A DNA stretch of 42,611 bases from Chloroflexota bacterium (GTDB lineage Bacteria; Chloroflexota; Limnocylindria; P2-11E). The stretch is taken from assembly GCA_005883775.1 (NCBI GenBank), contig VBEU01000049.1, positions 1 to 42,611 of the forward strand. The letters run 5' to 3'. The notes under the pieces are model-generated. The model ran no database searches. It saw only the letters and a list, made by a program, of their open reading frames with translations, and had not been told where the DNA came from. Numbering within the stretch: position 1 is the first letter of the stretch; each line of letters begins with the position of its first letter. This document shows, in pieces, positions 8,518-16,566 of this stretch. The translations under genes and the position numbers were made by a program.

Positions 8518-9792
8518 GTGTTCATCGATCGCGCGCGCCTGGTGGTTCGGGGAGGCGACGGCGGCCGAGGCGTCATCTCATTCAGACGGGAGGCGCACGT
8601 TCCGCGGGGCGGCCCCGACGGCGGTGACGGCGGCAAAGGTGGGGACGTCATCTTGCGCGTCGACGCACAGCTCGGGACGCTGACCGACTTTCGCTTCACC
8701 AAGCAGATCGATGCGGACGCCGGCCGGCCCGGGAGCGGCCGCAACAGCAGTGGACGGTCGGGCGCGGATCGGATCTTGAGCGTTCCGCCGGGAACGCTGG
8801 TGATCGATCGTGCGACAAAAGAGACCGTCGCCGATCTGACCGCGCCCGGCGAGGAGCTCGTCGTTGCGCGCGGCGGGTCAGGCGGAAAAGGCAACGCCCG
8901 TTTTGCGACGAGCACGCGGCGCGCGCCGCGCATCGCCGAAGACGGAGGCAAGGGCGAGCAGAGGGAGATTGACCTCGAGCTCAAGCTCCTCGCCGACGTC
9001 GGCCTCGCCGGTCTGCCGAATGCGGGAAAGTCCACGCTCCTCGCGGCTCTCACCAGCGCTCGACCGAAGATCGCGGACTATCCGTTCACGACGCTCGTTC
9101 CGAATCTGGGCGTCGCGCGGCTCGACGATCGCGAGCTCGTCGTCGCCGACATCCCCGGGCTCATCGAGGGGGCGAGCCGCGGTCTCGGCCTCGGCGAGGA
9201 GTTCCTGCGGCATGTCGAGCGCACGCGGCTTCTCGTTCACGTGGTCGACGCATCGCGACCCGATCCGCTCCAGGACATCGCGACCATCGACGCCGAGCTC
9301 AAGAGCTACGGGCGCGGCCTGGCTCTGCGTCCGCAGCTCGTCGCGCTGAACAAGATCGATCTTCCCGAGGCGCGCGAGGCGGCGCCGCGCATCGCGCGCG
9401 CGCTCTCCGACCGCGGCATCGCGAGCCTCGCGATATCGGCCGCGGCGCATCAGGGCACCGACGACCTCCTTCGGCAGATCTTCGATCGGTGCCCGCCGCG
9501 GGAAGCGGCGAGCGCCGCGGCTCCGCGCGAGCGCCGCATCGCCTTCGCCGGCGGAGGTCGCGACTGGCAGGTCAAACGCGAAGGCGAGGCCTTCCGCATC
9601 GAGGGCGATCGCATGGAGCGCCTTGCCTCGGGCATCGACTGGGGATCACCCGATGCGGCCGCTTACTTCCAGCGCCAGCTGATCCGGACGGGGATCGAAC
9701 GCGAGCTCCGCGCGCTCGGGGCCAAGGAGGGCGACACCGTGCGGATCGGCGGGCTCGAGATGGAGTGGAGCGAAGGGGGGCAGGACGAGTGA
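8518..9792 (+). CDS. obg: GTPase Obg/CgtA, ribosome assembly factor
   Basis: This is an essential GTPase acting on 50S subunit maturation and stress signalling, of 424 residues from GTG 8518. Domain order is the glycine-rich Obg fold (residues 1-155; GGDGGRGVISFRREAHVPRGG), a G domain with GLPNAGKST (P-loop), DIPGLIEGA (G3) and NKID (G4), and a C-terminal OCT domain (about 340-420; the DWQVKREGEAFRIEGDRMERL region). All nucleotide-binding motifs are intact. It sits three bases after the radical-SAM-like gene and overlaps nadD by four bases (GTGA). The order obg-nadD-rsfS is common in bacteria. Confidence 0.97.
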   Translation: MFIDRARLVVRGGDGGRGVISFRREAHVPRGGPDGGDGGKGGDVILRVDAQLGTLTDFRFTKQIDADAGRPGSGRNSSGRSGADRILSVPPGTLVIDRATKETVADLTAPGEELVVARGGSGGKGNARFATSTRRAPRIAEDGGKGEQREIDLELKLLADVGLAGLPNAGKSTLLAALTSARPKIADYPFTTLVPNLGVARLDDRELVVADIPGLIEGASRGLGLGEEFLRHVERTRLLVHVVDASRPDPLQDIATIDAELKSYGRGLALRPQLVALNKIDLPEAREAAPRIARALSDRGIASLAISAAAHQGTDDLLRQIFDRCPPREAASAAAPRERRIAFAGGGRDWQVKREGEAFRIEGDRMERLASGIDWGSPDAAAYFQRQLIRTGIERELRALGAKEGDTVRIGGLEMEWSEGGQDE

Positions 9793-10343
9793 GCAGCGTT
9801 GGCGTTTTCGGCGGCACGTTCGATCCGGTGCACGTCGGGCATCTCGCTATCGCGAACGCGGCGCTCGACGAGCTCGGACTCGCGCGCGTCTACTTCGTTC
9901 CGGCGCGCCGCTCTCCGTTGAAGCAGGATGGGCCGATCGCCGGTCCCGAGGATCGCCTCGCGATGCTGACCGCCGCGACCGCGGGCGAACCGCGCTTTCG
10001 CGTATCGGGCATCGAGCTGGATCGGAAGGGACCGTCCTTCACGGTCGACACGCTCGAAGCGCTGCGCGGAGAGGGCGAGCTTTTCCTGATCCTCGGCAGC
10101 GACGCATATGCCGATTTCGAAAGATGGCGCGAGCCCGCGCGGATCCGCAGCCTCGCCACCATCGTGCTCGCGGCACGGCCTGGCGCACCGAATGCACCCA
10201 GCGGCGTACGCATGCTGGACTCGCCGCTCATGGACATCAGCTCGCGTGAGCTGCGGGCGAGGGCCGCGCGCGGCAGGTCGCTGCGCTACCTTGTCCCGGA
10301 CGAAGTACTGCGCTACATCGAGGAGCACGGCCTGTACCGATGA
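9789..10343 (+). CDS. nadD: Nicotinate-nucleotide adenylyltransferase
   Basis: This enzyme transfers AMP from ATP to nicotinate mononucleotide in NAD biosynthesis (cytosolic, 184 residues). The nucleotidyltransferase signature GGTFDPVHVGH at the N-terminus and the ISSRELR motif near residue 147 are intact. The frame is open far upstream in obg, but the GTG at 9789 (VSSVGVFGG) gives the family N-terminus and the four-base overlap with obg. The stop overlaps the rsfS start as ATGA. Size and motifs leave little doubt. Confidence 0.95.
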   Translation: MSSVGVFGGTFDPVHVGHLAIANAALDELGLARVYFVPARRSPLKQDGPIAGPEDRLAMLTAATAGEPRFRVSGIELDRKGPSFTVDTLEALRGEGELFLILGSDAYADFERWREPARIRSLATIVLAARPGAPNAPSGVRMLDSPLMDISSRELRARAARGRSLRYLVPDEVLRYIEEHGLYR

Positions 10344-10693
10344 CGGACATCTCGCCCAGAGCCATGGCGGACGTCGTGGTCGATGCCGCGGGCGATAAGA
10401 AGGCCGAGGACATCCTTGTCCTGAACGTGTCCGAGCTCACGACCATCGCCGACCTCTTTGTCATCTGCACCGGACGCGGTGAGCGTCAGGTGCAGGCGAT
10501 CGCGGACGCCGTCCGGGAAAAAGCGATCGAGGCGGGCCGCAAACCGATCGGCGTCGAAGGCTACAGCTCGGGTCGCTGGGTCCTGATCGACCTCGGTGAC
10601 GTCGTGGTGCACGCGTTCGTTCCTGAAGAGCGGCAGCTGTATCGCCTCGAGCGCCTGTGGGGAGATGCTCCGGTCGTCCTGCGGATCGCGTAG
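10340..10693 (+). CDS. rsfS: Ribosome silencing factor RsfS
   Basis: This is a 117-residue factor that binds ribosomal protein L14 (uL14) on the 50S subunit and blocks subunit joining during starvation. Family features are KKAEDILVLNVSELTTIADLFVICTG near the N-terminus, followed by EGYSSGRWVLIDLGDVVVHAF and the YRLERLWGDAP C-terminus. The ATG overlaps the nadD stop by four bases. It ends the obg-nadD-rsfS unit, and tRNA-Ala follows 68 bases later on the same strand. Confidence 0.95.
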   Translation: MTDISPRAMADVVVDAAGDKKAEDILVLNVSELTTIADLFVICTGRGERQVQAIADAVREKAIEAGRKPIGVEGYSSGRWVLIDLGDVVVHAFVPEERQLYRLERLWGDAPVVLRIA

Positions 10694-10761
10694 CGAGCCC
10701 GCGTTCGTCGGGTAGTAGCGACCGGCGGCGCGACCGCGTATCGTTTTTGTTCACCGCTCGC

Positions 10762-10834
10762 GGGGCTGTAGCTCAGCTGGGAGAGCGCATGAATCGCACT
10801 CATGAGGTCAGGGGTTCGATCCCCCTCAGCTCCA
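10762..10834 (+). tRNA. tRNA-Ala (anticodon CGC)
   Basis: A full cloverleaf folds: acceptor GGGGCTG/CAGCTCC, D stem GCTC/GAGC, anticodon stem CATGA/TCATG with loop ATCGCAC, T stem AGGGG/CCCCT with loop TTCGATC, and discriminator A. The anticodon CGC reads GCG (Ala), and the acceptor carries the G3:U70 pair that identifies alanine tRNAs. CCA is not encoded. The 3' part (10799-10829) recurs exactly 1,997 bases downstream. Confidence 0.95.
10799..10829 (+). repeat. Left copy of tRNA-Ala 3'-end direct repeat (attachment-site-like)
   Basis: A 31-base stretch from the anticodon stem to the start of the 3' acceptor strand is identical to 12796-12826. After one mismatch a further five bases also match. 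The left copy belongs to an intact tRNA gene. This is the pattern left by integration at a tRNA 3' end, although no integrase lies between the copies. Confidence 0.7.
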
Positions 10835-10913
10835 CCGAACTCGCCTAAAGCCGCACGATTCAGGCGGTCGCCGGCGGCGGGCAAAATGAACGCGCTGGGT
10901 TGCGGTTGGCTCC

Positions 10914-11279
10914 CTATGGCGAGACGACAAGCCGCCCGATCGCGACGAAGACAAGGGCTGCGAGGAGAAGGAGATTTGCGCTCGCGTTTCGGGGCTCGTG
11001 ACGTGACCTGTGGAAAAGGAATGCCAGCAATTGGATGAGCCCAAGGCCGAAGGCGGCGAGCGGGGTGAGCTGCAACGCGACGTGGACAAGCCCAGGCAGT
11101 ACGAGACCGATCGCACCTAGGATCTCCGCCGCGCTGATGAAGAGCAACAGCGAGCGAGGCACCGCCGCGACCCATGCCATCCGCTTCTTCGCGAAGTCGT
11201 AACTGACGGCGCGCGTGACGGCGGCGGGAACGAGAATCAGGACGAGCGACGCCTGCAGGGCCCAGAGAACAGGGTTCAA
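10914..11279 (-). CDS. DoxX-like four-helix membrane protein
   Basis: This is a 121-residue integral membrane protein with four predicted helices. The N-terminus LNPVLWALQASLVLILV and the SAAEILGAIGLVLPGLVHVA helix resemble the DoxX-like family (DoxX_2 type). Members have no settled reaction; some are linked to redox or thiol stress. I use TTG 11279 because it gives the typical family N-terminus; an in-frame stop lies 10 codons further upstream. It lies within the tRNA-flanked segment on the same strand as the LuxR-type gene, 201 bases downstream of it. It could be an independent transcript. Confidence 0.65.
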   Translation of the reverse strand: MNPVLWALQASLVLILVPAAVTRAVSYDFAKKRMAWVAAVPRSLLLFISAAEILGAIGLVLPGLVHVALQLTPLAAFGLGLIQLLAFLFHRSRHEPRNASANLLLLAALVFVAIGRLVVSP

Positions 11280-11480
11280 GCCTCCGACCAGCCCAGACCC
11301 CGGAAGTCAAGCGCGACGGAGCTTCCGCGCAAATCAAGGATGAAGTCGCGGAAGATGAACGACCACTGTCCCACCGGTTGCTCCTCGCCTGACGTTTCTC
11401 GAGGAGAGACTGTCCTCATCGGCTCGCGGTGGCTTCCTGGAGACCATGTAGGCCGAGATCACGGAAAGCCTTCAGCCGAG
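11280..11480. other. Intergenic gap between the LuxR-type gene and the DoxX-like gene
   Basis: These 201 bases show no supported gene; plus-strand frames here are reverse shadows of the hydrolase-LuxR gene. I see no clear terminator or promoter motif. Confidence 0.4.
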
Positions 11481-12533
11481 CTAGGCGATCCCCTGTCGAA
11501 GAGCAAAGGCGGTGGCATCGGCCCGCCCGCGAGCGTCGATCTTCCGATAAAGATTCGCGACGTGACGTTCCACCGTGTTGACGGACAACGTGAGGCGATG
11601 GGCGATCTCGGCATTCGTCTCGCCTTGCGCGATGAGGCGGAGGACATCAAGCTCACGCGTGGTGAGTCCATGCGCGTTCCGCGTCGGTGGCGCCGGCGAC
11701 CTTTTGGGCCCACCGTCCGGACGGCCTTCGATAACGAAGCCGGTGATCGCGCGGACGACCTCGTCGGTGTTCTCGAAGAACAAGGCCGGCGAGCTTCCGG
11801 CAAGCAGGCGGAGATGACCATTCGGCAGCGCCGCGGCGAGCTCCTCCGAGACCGCTCGCGGGATCTGCTCGATGTCGGCGCGGTGAAGGACGAGCGTCGG
11901 CGCCATCACCGCGGCCAGATCGCCTGAGACGTCGATCGCGCTCGCCGCCTGGAACGTCGCGCGAGCCACCGCGGGCGTCGTGGCGTTCCGGAACGAATCT
12001 GCGGCGAGACGGCCAGCCTCGCCGACCGACCAGCCCATCCAGGCGTGGGCCGCGGAGTCGACGAAGACGCTCCAGTCGCGTTCGATGAGGCTCAGCAATG
12101 CCTGTGTCTCGGGAGCGCTCATCGCGAGCCACCCACGAGACGACCCGCCGAACAACACGAGGCAACTGACTCGCTCGGGATGGAGCGCTGCGTACGCGAT
12201 GGCGTGGGTGCACGAGTTGTAAAAGCCGAGGAGTGCGAAGCGCTCGATGCCTGCCTGGCCGACGACGGCATCGAGATCGCGCAGCATCGCCTCGAGCGAC
12301 AGGTCAGAGACGTCGCGTTGTGAGTGTCCGGTCCCTCGGCCGTCGTATTGGACGATCTGGAGCCGCACCGCAAGGCGCTCATAGACACCACGGAGGATCG
12401 GGATCCGCCACTCTTCGAGGAAGTTGCTGAACGGCACGCCGGGCAGGAGGACGAGCGTGGGTCCCGCGCCGACGACCGTGTACGCGATAGTCACAGCGTC
12501 GGTCGTCCGCGCGTAGAAAACATGCGGTTCCAT
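11481..12533 (-). CDS. Alpha/beta-hydrolase fold protein with C-terminal LuxR-type DNA-binding domain
   Basis: This is a 350-residue fusion. Residues 1-265 are an alpha/beta-hydrolase fold (VVGAGPTLVLLPGVP oxyanion region, YDGRGTGHS, elbow GFYNSCTH at 103-110). Residues 285-350 form a LuxR/GerE helix-turn-helix (LTTRELDVLRLIAQGETNAEIAHRLTLS, then VNTVERHVANLYRKI). The position expected for the nucleophile (G-x-Nuc-x-G) holds Tyr105, so the domain is likelier a ligand sensor than an enzyme. The predicted role is a transcription regulator responding to a small hydrophobic molecule (inference). The ATG at 12533 is clear. It lies inside the tRNA-flanked segment. No target promoter could be identified. 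Confidence 0.8.
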   Translation of the reverse strand: MEPHVFYARTTDAVTIAYTVVGAGPTLVLLPGVPFSNFLEEWRIPILRGVYERLAVRLQIVQYDGRGTGHSQRDVSDLSLEAMLRDLDAVVGQAGIERFALLGFYNSCTHAIAYAALHPERVSCLVLFGGSSRGWLAMSAPETQALLSLIERDWSVFVDSAAHAWMGWSVGEAGRLAADSFRNATTPAVARATFQAASAIDVSGDLAAVMAPTLVLHRADIEQIPRAVSEELAAALPNGHLRLLAGSSPALFFENTDEVVRAITGFVIEGRPDGGPKRSPAPPTRNAHGLTTRELDVLRLIAQGETNAEIAHRLTLSVNTVERHVANLYRKIDARGRADATAFALRQGIA

Positions 12534-12884
12534 GCGACTTCCCTGCGACCGATCGTATCCCTAGAAATGGGCGCCGGAACGCCCGAACCGCGAGTTTCTG
12601 AGCGGACGGGCAGCCTCGAACTGCAGCCCGGCGGCTTGCGAAACCGATGGTCCGCGTTGACCCCGGATCGCGTTCTGGCCGTTTCGACGACGAGCTCGCA
12701 TGACTCGCGAGTCTGAGGAGCAGAGCACCCACCTCTGTCTCATTCCACTGGTGTTTCCTGCGTGGCCCCGTCAGAATTCAGTCTTGTGAGTCCTGCTCAT
12801 GAGGTCAGGGGTTCGATCCCCCTCAGGTCCACAAAATCTGGGATTGCGCCGGTGGGAGCTTGCTCGCACCGGCGGCCGACGTAG
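12534..12884. other. Non-coding stretch holding the regulator's upstream region and the tRNA remnant
   Basis: These 351 bases contain no convincing gene. They hold the presumed promoter region of the minus-strand hydrolase-LuxR gene and, at 12796-12832, the second copy of the tRNA-Ala 3' end. Both strands were read for short peptides and none was persuasive before the one starting at 12885. Confidence 0.5.
12796..12832 (+). repeat. tRNA 3'-half remnant, right copy of the tRNA-Ala repeat
   Basis: The first 31 bases are identical to 10799-10829 of the tRNA-Ala gene. A C-to-G change at 12827 and five more matching bases follow. It contains the 3' anticodon stem, variable region, T arm (AGGGG TTCGATC CCCCT) and 3' acceptor strand. 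The upstream 45 bases lack an acceptor partner (GGACCTG expected) and a D arm, so this is not a functional tRNA. It is either an attachment-site remnant or a decayed tRNA. Confidence 0.75.
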
Positions 12885-13007
12885 ATGGACCGCTTCACGC
12901 AGAACGATCCCGAGCGTCAGGCGAACATCGCCTTCATCCTGATCTTTCTTGGCATCGTCGCGGTTGGCGCTCTGACCATCTGGCTCTTCTACGGTGCGTC
13001 CTTCTAG
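12885..13007 (+). CDS. Small single-helix membrane protein (40 residues)
   Basis: ATG 12885 opens a 40-codon frame ending TAG. It encodes a charged N-terminus (MDRFTQNDPERQAN) followed by one strongly hydrophobic helix (IAFILIFLGIVAVGALTIWLF) and a short tail. The arrangement of a polar head and a full-length transmembrane helix is unlikely by chance in a random high-GC frame. The ribosome site is weak (GGCGGCCG upstream). No function is known. It lies just after the tRNA remnant and before the CAP-domain gene. Confidence 0.5.
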   Translation: MDRFTQNDPERQANIAFILIFLGIVAVGALTIWLFYGASF

Positions 13008-13205
13008 GCGCTGCACTCAAGAGAGCCCCCGCTCGTTCCGCGCACGACCCAAGATCGCGCTTCCGGAAGCAATAACCGACTGCTGACGCCTGTTCGCTAG
13101 CACGATCTGCGAACGATTCCGTACGAAGCGCTGACAAGCGCACGACGACTCCGTTATCAAGGTCGTCATCACGCAGTTGCACAACCGTTACTCAAGGGAG
13201 TCCCG

Positions 13206-13967
13206 ATGCCTCGCCGTGCGCTGACCCTCTTGCTCGCTGTTTGGGCGCTCGGACTCTCGTTCTCCTCCGCCTCTTCAGCCGCAACGCGCATAGACCGCGG
13301 CGCTCTGAGTCTCAGCACTCAAAGCGATCTCATCGCGCTGGTGAATGCGTATCGCGTCAATAACGGTCTGCAAGTCGTGTACGCCAGCGGCGCGCTGACC
13401 GCCGCCGCCGCGTGGATGGCCGGCGATATGGCGGCAAAGAACTACATCGCCCACGTCTCCACGGATGGACGATCGCCGACGCAGCGCATGTCGGCATTCG
13501 GCTATCCCGCCACGTCGATGTACACGGGTGAGGACCTCGGCGCGGGGTACGCGACCGCCGGAGCCGTGCTTGCGGGATGGCAGACGAGCGCCGCGCACAA
13601 CGCGGTCCTCCTGAATCCGAACTACAACGCCGTCGGCATCGGTCTCGTGTACAACGCGAGCTCCACGTACAAGTGGTACTGGGCCGCCGACTTTGGCGGA
13701 CCGGGTGGGACCGTGAAGGTCGCCGTTCCACCGCCGCCGCCACCGCTGCCGGCACGGGCGTCCGTCGCGCAGGCGGCTCCGACCAGAGCGGAACCGGTCG
13801 CCGAACGCGCAGCCCCCGCGCCCCGCGGCGAAGCCGCGCAGCCCGCTCAAGAAACGACCGATCCCGAAGCCGAAGCGCACGCTGCCCGGGTCGCGTTCCT
13901 GGATGCGATCGGCGAGCGCCGGATCATGCATCTCTTTGCGGTGCTCCAGCGCATGGGCGCCATCTAG
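13206..13967 (+). CDS. Secreted CAP/SCP-domain protein (YkwD-like)
   Basis: This is a 253-residue exported protein. A signal peptide (RALTLLLAVWALGLSFSSASSAA) is followed by a CAP domain at about residues 35-165. Putative metal or active-site residues occur in YIAHVSTDG, TGEDL and WQTSAAHNAVLLNPNYNAVGIG. A proline run and an Ala/Pro-rich linker lead to a short charged C-terminal helix. Bacterial CAP proteins are extracellular with largely unknown activities, some involved in spore or wall biology. The start is ATG 13206 with a strong AAGGGAG ribosome site. It appears monocistronic or weakly linked to the downstream dehydrogenase, 38 bases away. Confidence 0.85.
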   Translation: MPRRALTLLLAVWALGLSFSSASSAATRIDRGALSLSTQSDLIALVNAYRVNNGLQVVYASGALTAAAAWMAGDMAAKNYIAHVSTDGRSPTQRMSAFGYPATSMYTGEDLGAGYATAGAVLAGWQTSAAHNAVLLNPNYNAVGIGLVYNASSTYKWYWAADFGGPGGTVKVAVPPPPPPLPARASVAQAAPTRAEPVAERAAPAPRGEAAQPAQETTDPEAEAHAARVAFLDAIGERRIMHLFAVLQRMGAI

Positions 13968-14005
13968 CCGCCTACCATCCTCCTGACAAGGGGGAGTCAA
14001 CGACC

Positions 14006-15445
14006 ATGGCGACGCCCACACTCCAGAATTACATCGACGGCCGCTGGCTCGACGCCTCGGGCGGTGAGACGTTCGAGAACACGAACCCCGCGACCGGAGA
14101 GCTCATCGCCAACGTGGCGAAATCGACGGTAACCGACGTCGACCGGGCGGTGGATGCCGCGCGGCGCGCTCTCGACGGTTGGCGGCTCTACCCCGCCCCG
14201 AAACGTGGCGAGATCCTCTATCGAGCGGGCGAGATCATGCTGACGCGGAAGGACGACCTCGCTCGGGAGATGACTCGCGAGATGGGCAAGGTCCTCGCCG
14301 AAGCCCGCGGCGATGTCCAAGAGGGCATCGATATGACTTACTACATCGCGGGCGAGGGGCGCCGCCAGTTCGGCGATGTCGTTCCCGCGGAGCTCCCGAA
14401 CAAATGGGCGATGAGCATGCGGCATCCGGTGGGGGTGGTTGCCGCGATCACCCCGTGGAATTTCCCGTTCGCGATTCCGACCTGGAAGCTGATGCCCGCC
14501 CTCATCCTCGGCAACACCATCGTGTTCAAGCCGGCCTCGTACACACCCCTCCTTGCGGTGCGTCTCGTCGAGATACTGGAGGAAGCCGGGCTGCCGAAAG
14601 GCGTCATCAACCTGGTGCTCGGCTCCGGAGGAGAGCTTGGAGACCACCTCGTTTCGCACCCCGGTGTGGACCTCATCTCGTTCACCGGCTCGTCCGACAC
14701 CGGATCCCACATCAGCGAGATCGGTGGTCGGCTTTTGAAGCGCGTGTCGTGCGAGCTCGGCGGAAAGAACGCGTCCGGTCAGCGCTGCACCGCTGCGTCG
14801 CGCGTCATCGCGCACAAAAGCGTGGCCAAGGATCTCGTCGACAAGCTCGTCGGCCGCGCCAAGAAGCTGCGCCTCGGTAATGGGCTCGAGGCATCGACCG
14901 ACGTCGGGCCGGTCGTCTCGGCGTCGCAGCTCGAGCGCGTCCACTCCTTCATCCCGGTCGCCGAGAAAGAAGGGGCCACGATCGCGGCCGGCGGCCACGT
15001 CTCGACGGATGGGGCGCTCGCGAAGGGGTTCTTCCACGAGCCCACGGTCCTCGTCGACGTGAAGCCGAACATGCGCGTGGCACAGGAAGAGATCTTCGGC
15101 CCGGTCACGGCGGTCATCGAGGTCTCGAGCGTCGATGAGGCGATCAAGGCTGTGAACTCCACGAAGTACGGTCTTTCGAGCTCGATCTACACGCGGAACG
15201 TCAACAACGCATTCCGCTTCATGCGCGACGCCGAGACGGGAATCGTGTACGTCAACGCGGGCACGATCGGCGCCGAGATCCAGCTCCCGTTCGGCGGCAT
15301 GAAGGCGACCGGTAACGGTCATCGGGAGGCGGGCCGCGCGGCGCTGGACGTCTACTCGGAGTGGAAGTCGATCTACGTCGACTACTCGGGGAAGCTCCAA
15401 CGGGCGCAGATCGACACATCTGAGGGCACGAAGATCGCGCCTTAG
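14006..15445 (+). CDS. Aldehyde dehydrogenase family protein with an internal deletion
   Basis: This NAD(P)-dependent aldehyde dehydrogenase has 479 residues from ATG 14006 (GGGGGAGTC ribosome site). Recognisable parts are NYIDGRW, the cofactor-binding TPWNFPFAIPTWKLMPAL, FTGSSDTG, the catalytic Glu250 in CELGGKN, the catalytic Cys261 in GQRCTAASR, and EEIFGPV plus PFGGMKATGNG at the C-terminus. The Glu-to-Cys distance is only 11 residues, versus 34 in human ALDH2 (Glu268, Cys302); about 23 residues after ELGGKNA are missing in frame. That should disrupt the active site. The frame is otherwise clean. The substrate cannot be inferred. The stop overlaps the convergent kinase stop. Confidence 0.85.
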   Translation: MATPTLQNYIDGRWLDASGGETFENTNPATGELIANVAKSTVTDVDRAVDAARRALDGWRLYPAPKRGEILYRAGEIMLTRKDDLAREMTREMGKVLAEARGDVQEGIDMTYYIAGEGRRQFGDVVPAELPNKWAMSMRHPVGVVAAITPWNFPFAIPTWKLMPALILGNTIVFKPASYTPLLAVRLVEILEEAGLPKGVINLVLGSGGELGDHLVSHPGVDLISFTGSSDTGSHISEIGGRLLKRVSCELGGKNASGQRCTAASRVIAHKSVAKDLVDKLVGRAKKLRLGNGLEASTDVGPVVSASQLERVHSFIPVAEKEGATIAAGGHVSTDGALAKGFFHEPTVLVDVKPNMRVAQEEIFGPVTAVIEVSSVDEAIKAVNSTKYGLSSSIYTRNVNNAFRFMRDAETGIVYVNAGTIGAEIQLPFGGMKATGNGHREAGRAALDVYSEWKSIYVDYSGKLQRAQIDTSEGTKIAP

Positions 15446-16566
15446 CCGCGCGGGTCCGATGGCGGCTCGGCGGGAAGCGTGAAGCGGATGTCGGTGCCTT
15501 TGCCGAGAACGCTTTTTGCTCCGATCGCACCGCCGTGGGCCTCGACAAGCTGTTTCGCGATTGCAAGGCCGAGTCCAGCGCCACGAGACTCGGGGGACTT
15601 GTAGAACCGGTCGAAGATCCGGTCGACCCGGTCCGGCGCGATGCCGGCGCCCGTGTCACGCACCTCGATCGCGACGGACGCGGCCTCCGCGCTCGCCTCG
15701 ACGCTCACGCGGCCGCCACGCGGTGTGTAGCGGATCGCGTTCGCGATCAAGTTCGCGAGGATCTCGCGCGCGCGTACCGGATCGGCATCGACCTGGGATA
15801 GACCGCTCGGCACCGCTGCATCGATCAACACGCCCGCCGGCTCGGCCTGTGAGGCGAATGAGTCGACGGTCTCGCGCACGAGCACGCCGACGTCGACGGG
15901 TTCGCGGTGGAGCGCGAGCGCGCCGGACTCCGCCAGCGAAAGCGTGCGGAGATCCTCCACGAGTCGCGAAAGGATCTTCGTCTCGTCCAGGATCGCTTCC
16001 AGATGAGCCTCGTCCGCCGGGTGCACACCGTCGACGAGCGCCTCCAGATTCCCCTGCACGACCGAGAGAGGCGTGCGCAGCTCGTGGCTCACGTCGGCAA
16101 GAAGCCGCCGGCGCTGCTCCTCTCCGGCCTCGAGCCGGCTCGTCATGGCGTTGAACGCGCGCGCGAGAGCGCGTGCTTCACGGGATCCTCGCTCGCGCAC
16201 TCGGGTCGAGAGGTCGCCGTCGGCGACGTGGCCCACCGCCTCGATCACGTCTCCGAGCGGAGCGGCGAGCCGACGAAGCGATCTCGCCGCCAGCAAGAAG
16301 CCGTACAACACCACGAGCAGCCCCACGCCGCGCGCGACATTGCCCACCGTGTCGGGCGATCCGAGCGCGGTGGCGAGCGTCCAGAAGAGGACCGTCGCCC
16401 CGACCACCGAGAAGACCGCGGCCGCGACGAAGAACATCGCCATGCGCCGCATGAAGCCTCCCCGCCCCCAGGCCGGCCCGGCCCAGCCACGTCGCGGCGG
16501 GAACGGCTCGTTCTCCGGCCACCACGGCGGCCGCCGACGCGAGGAGTCCCACCGTCCGCCGCTCAC
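15442..16566 (-). CDS. Membrane sensor histidine kinase (HAMP-HisKA-HATPase)
   Basis: This is a 374-residue two-component sensor. A polar, Trp/Pro/Arg-rich N-terminus precedes two close transmembrane helices (about 42-66 and 78-95) with almost no extracellular loop. A HAMP region (PLGDVIEAVGHVADGDLSTRV), the phosphoacceptor box LADVSHELRTPLSVVQGN near residue 160 and the ATP-binding domain with NLIANAIRYT, DTGAGI and GAGLGLAIAKQL follow. The lack of a periplasmic domain suggests it senses membrane or intramembrane signals. Start GTG 16566 overlaps the regulator's stop (GTGA). It phosphorylates the regulator encoded just upstream (by family analogy). Confidence 0.92.
   Translation of the reverse strand: MSGGRWDSSRRRPPWWPENEPFPPRRGWAGPAWGRGGFMRRMAMFFVAAAVFSVVGATVLFWTLATALGSPDTVGNVARGVGLLVVLYGFLLAARSLRRLAAPLGDVIEAVGHVADGDLSTRVRERGSREARALARAFNAMTSRLEAGEEQRRRLLADVSHELRTPLSVVQGNLEALVDGVHPADEAHLEAILDETKILSRLVEDLRTLSLAESGALALHREPVDVGVLVRETVDSFASQAEPAGVLIDAAVPSGLSQVDADPVRAREILANLIANAIRYTPRGGRVSVEASAEAASVAIEVRDTGAGIAPDRVDRIFDRFYKSPESRGAGLGLAIAKQLVEAHGGAIGAKSVLGKGTDIRFTLPAEPPSDPRG

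Noticed and set aside
11340..11927. Plus-strand 195-residue open frame
   Set aside because: It is the reverse shadow of the hydrolase-LuxR gene, with no hydrophobic core, motif or ribosome site.
12762..12832. A second complete tRNA (anticodon CCT, Arg) at the repeat
   Set aside because: A weak 5-bp anticodon stem can be drawn, but there is no D arm and no 5' acceptor strand to pair with CAGGTCC, so only a 3' fragment is supported.
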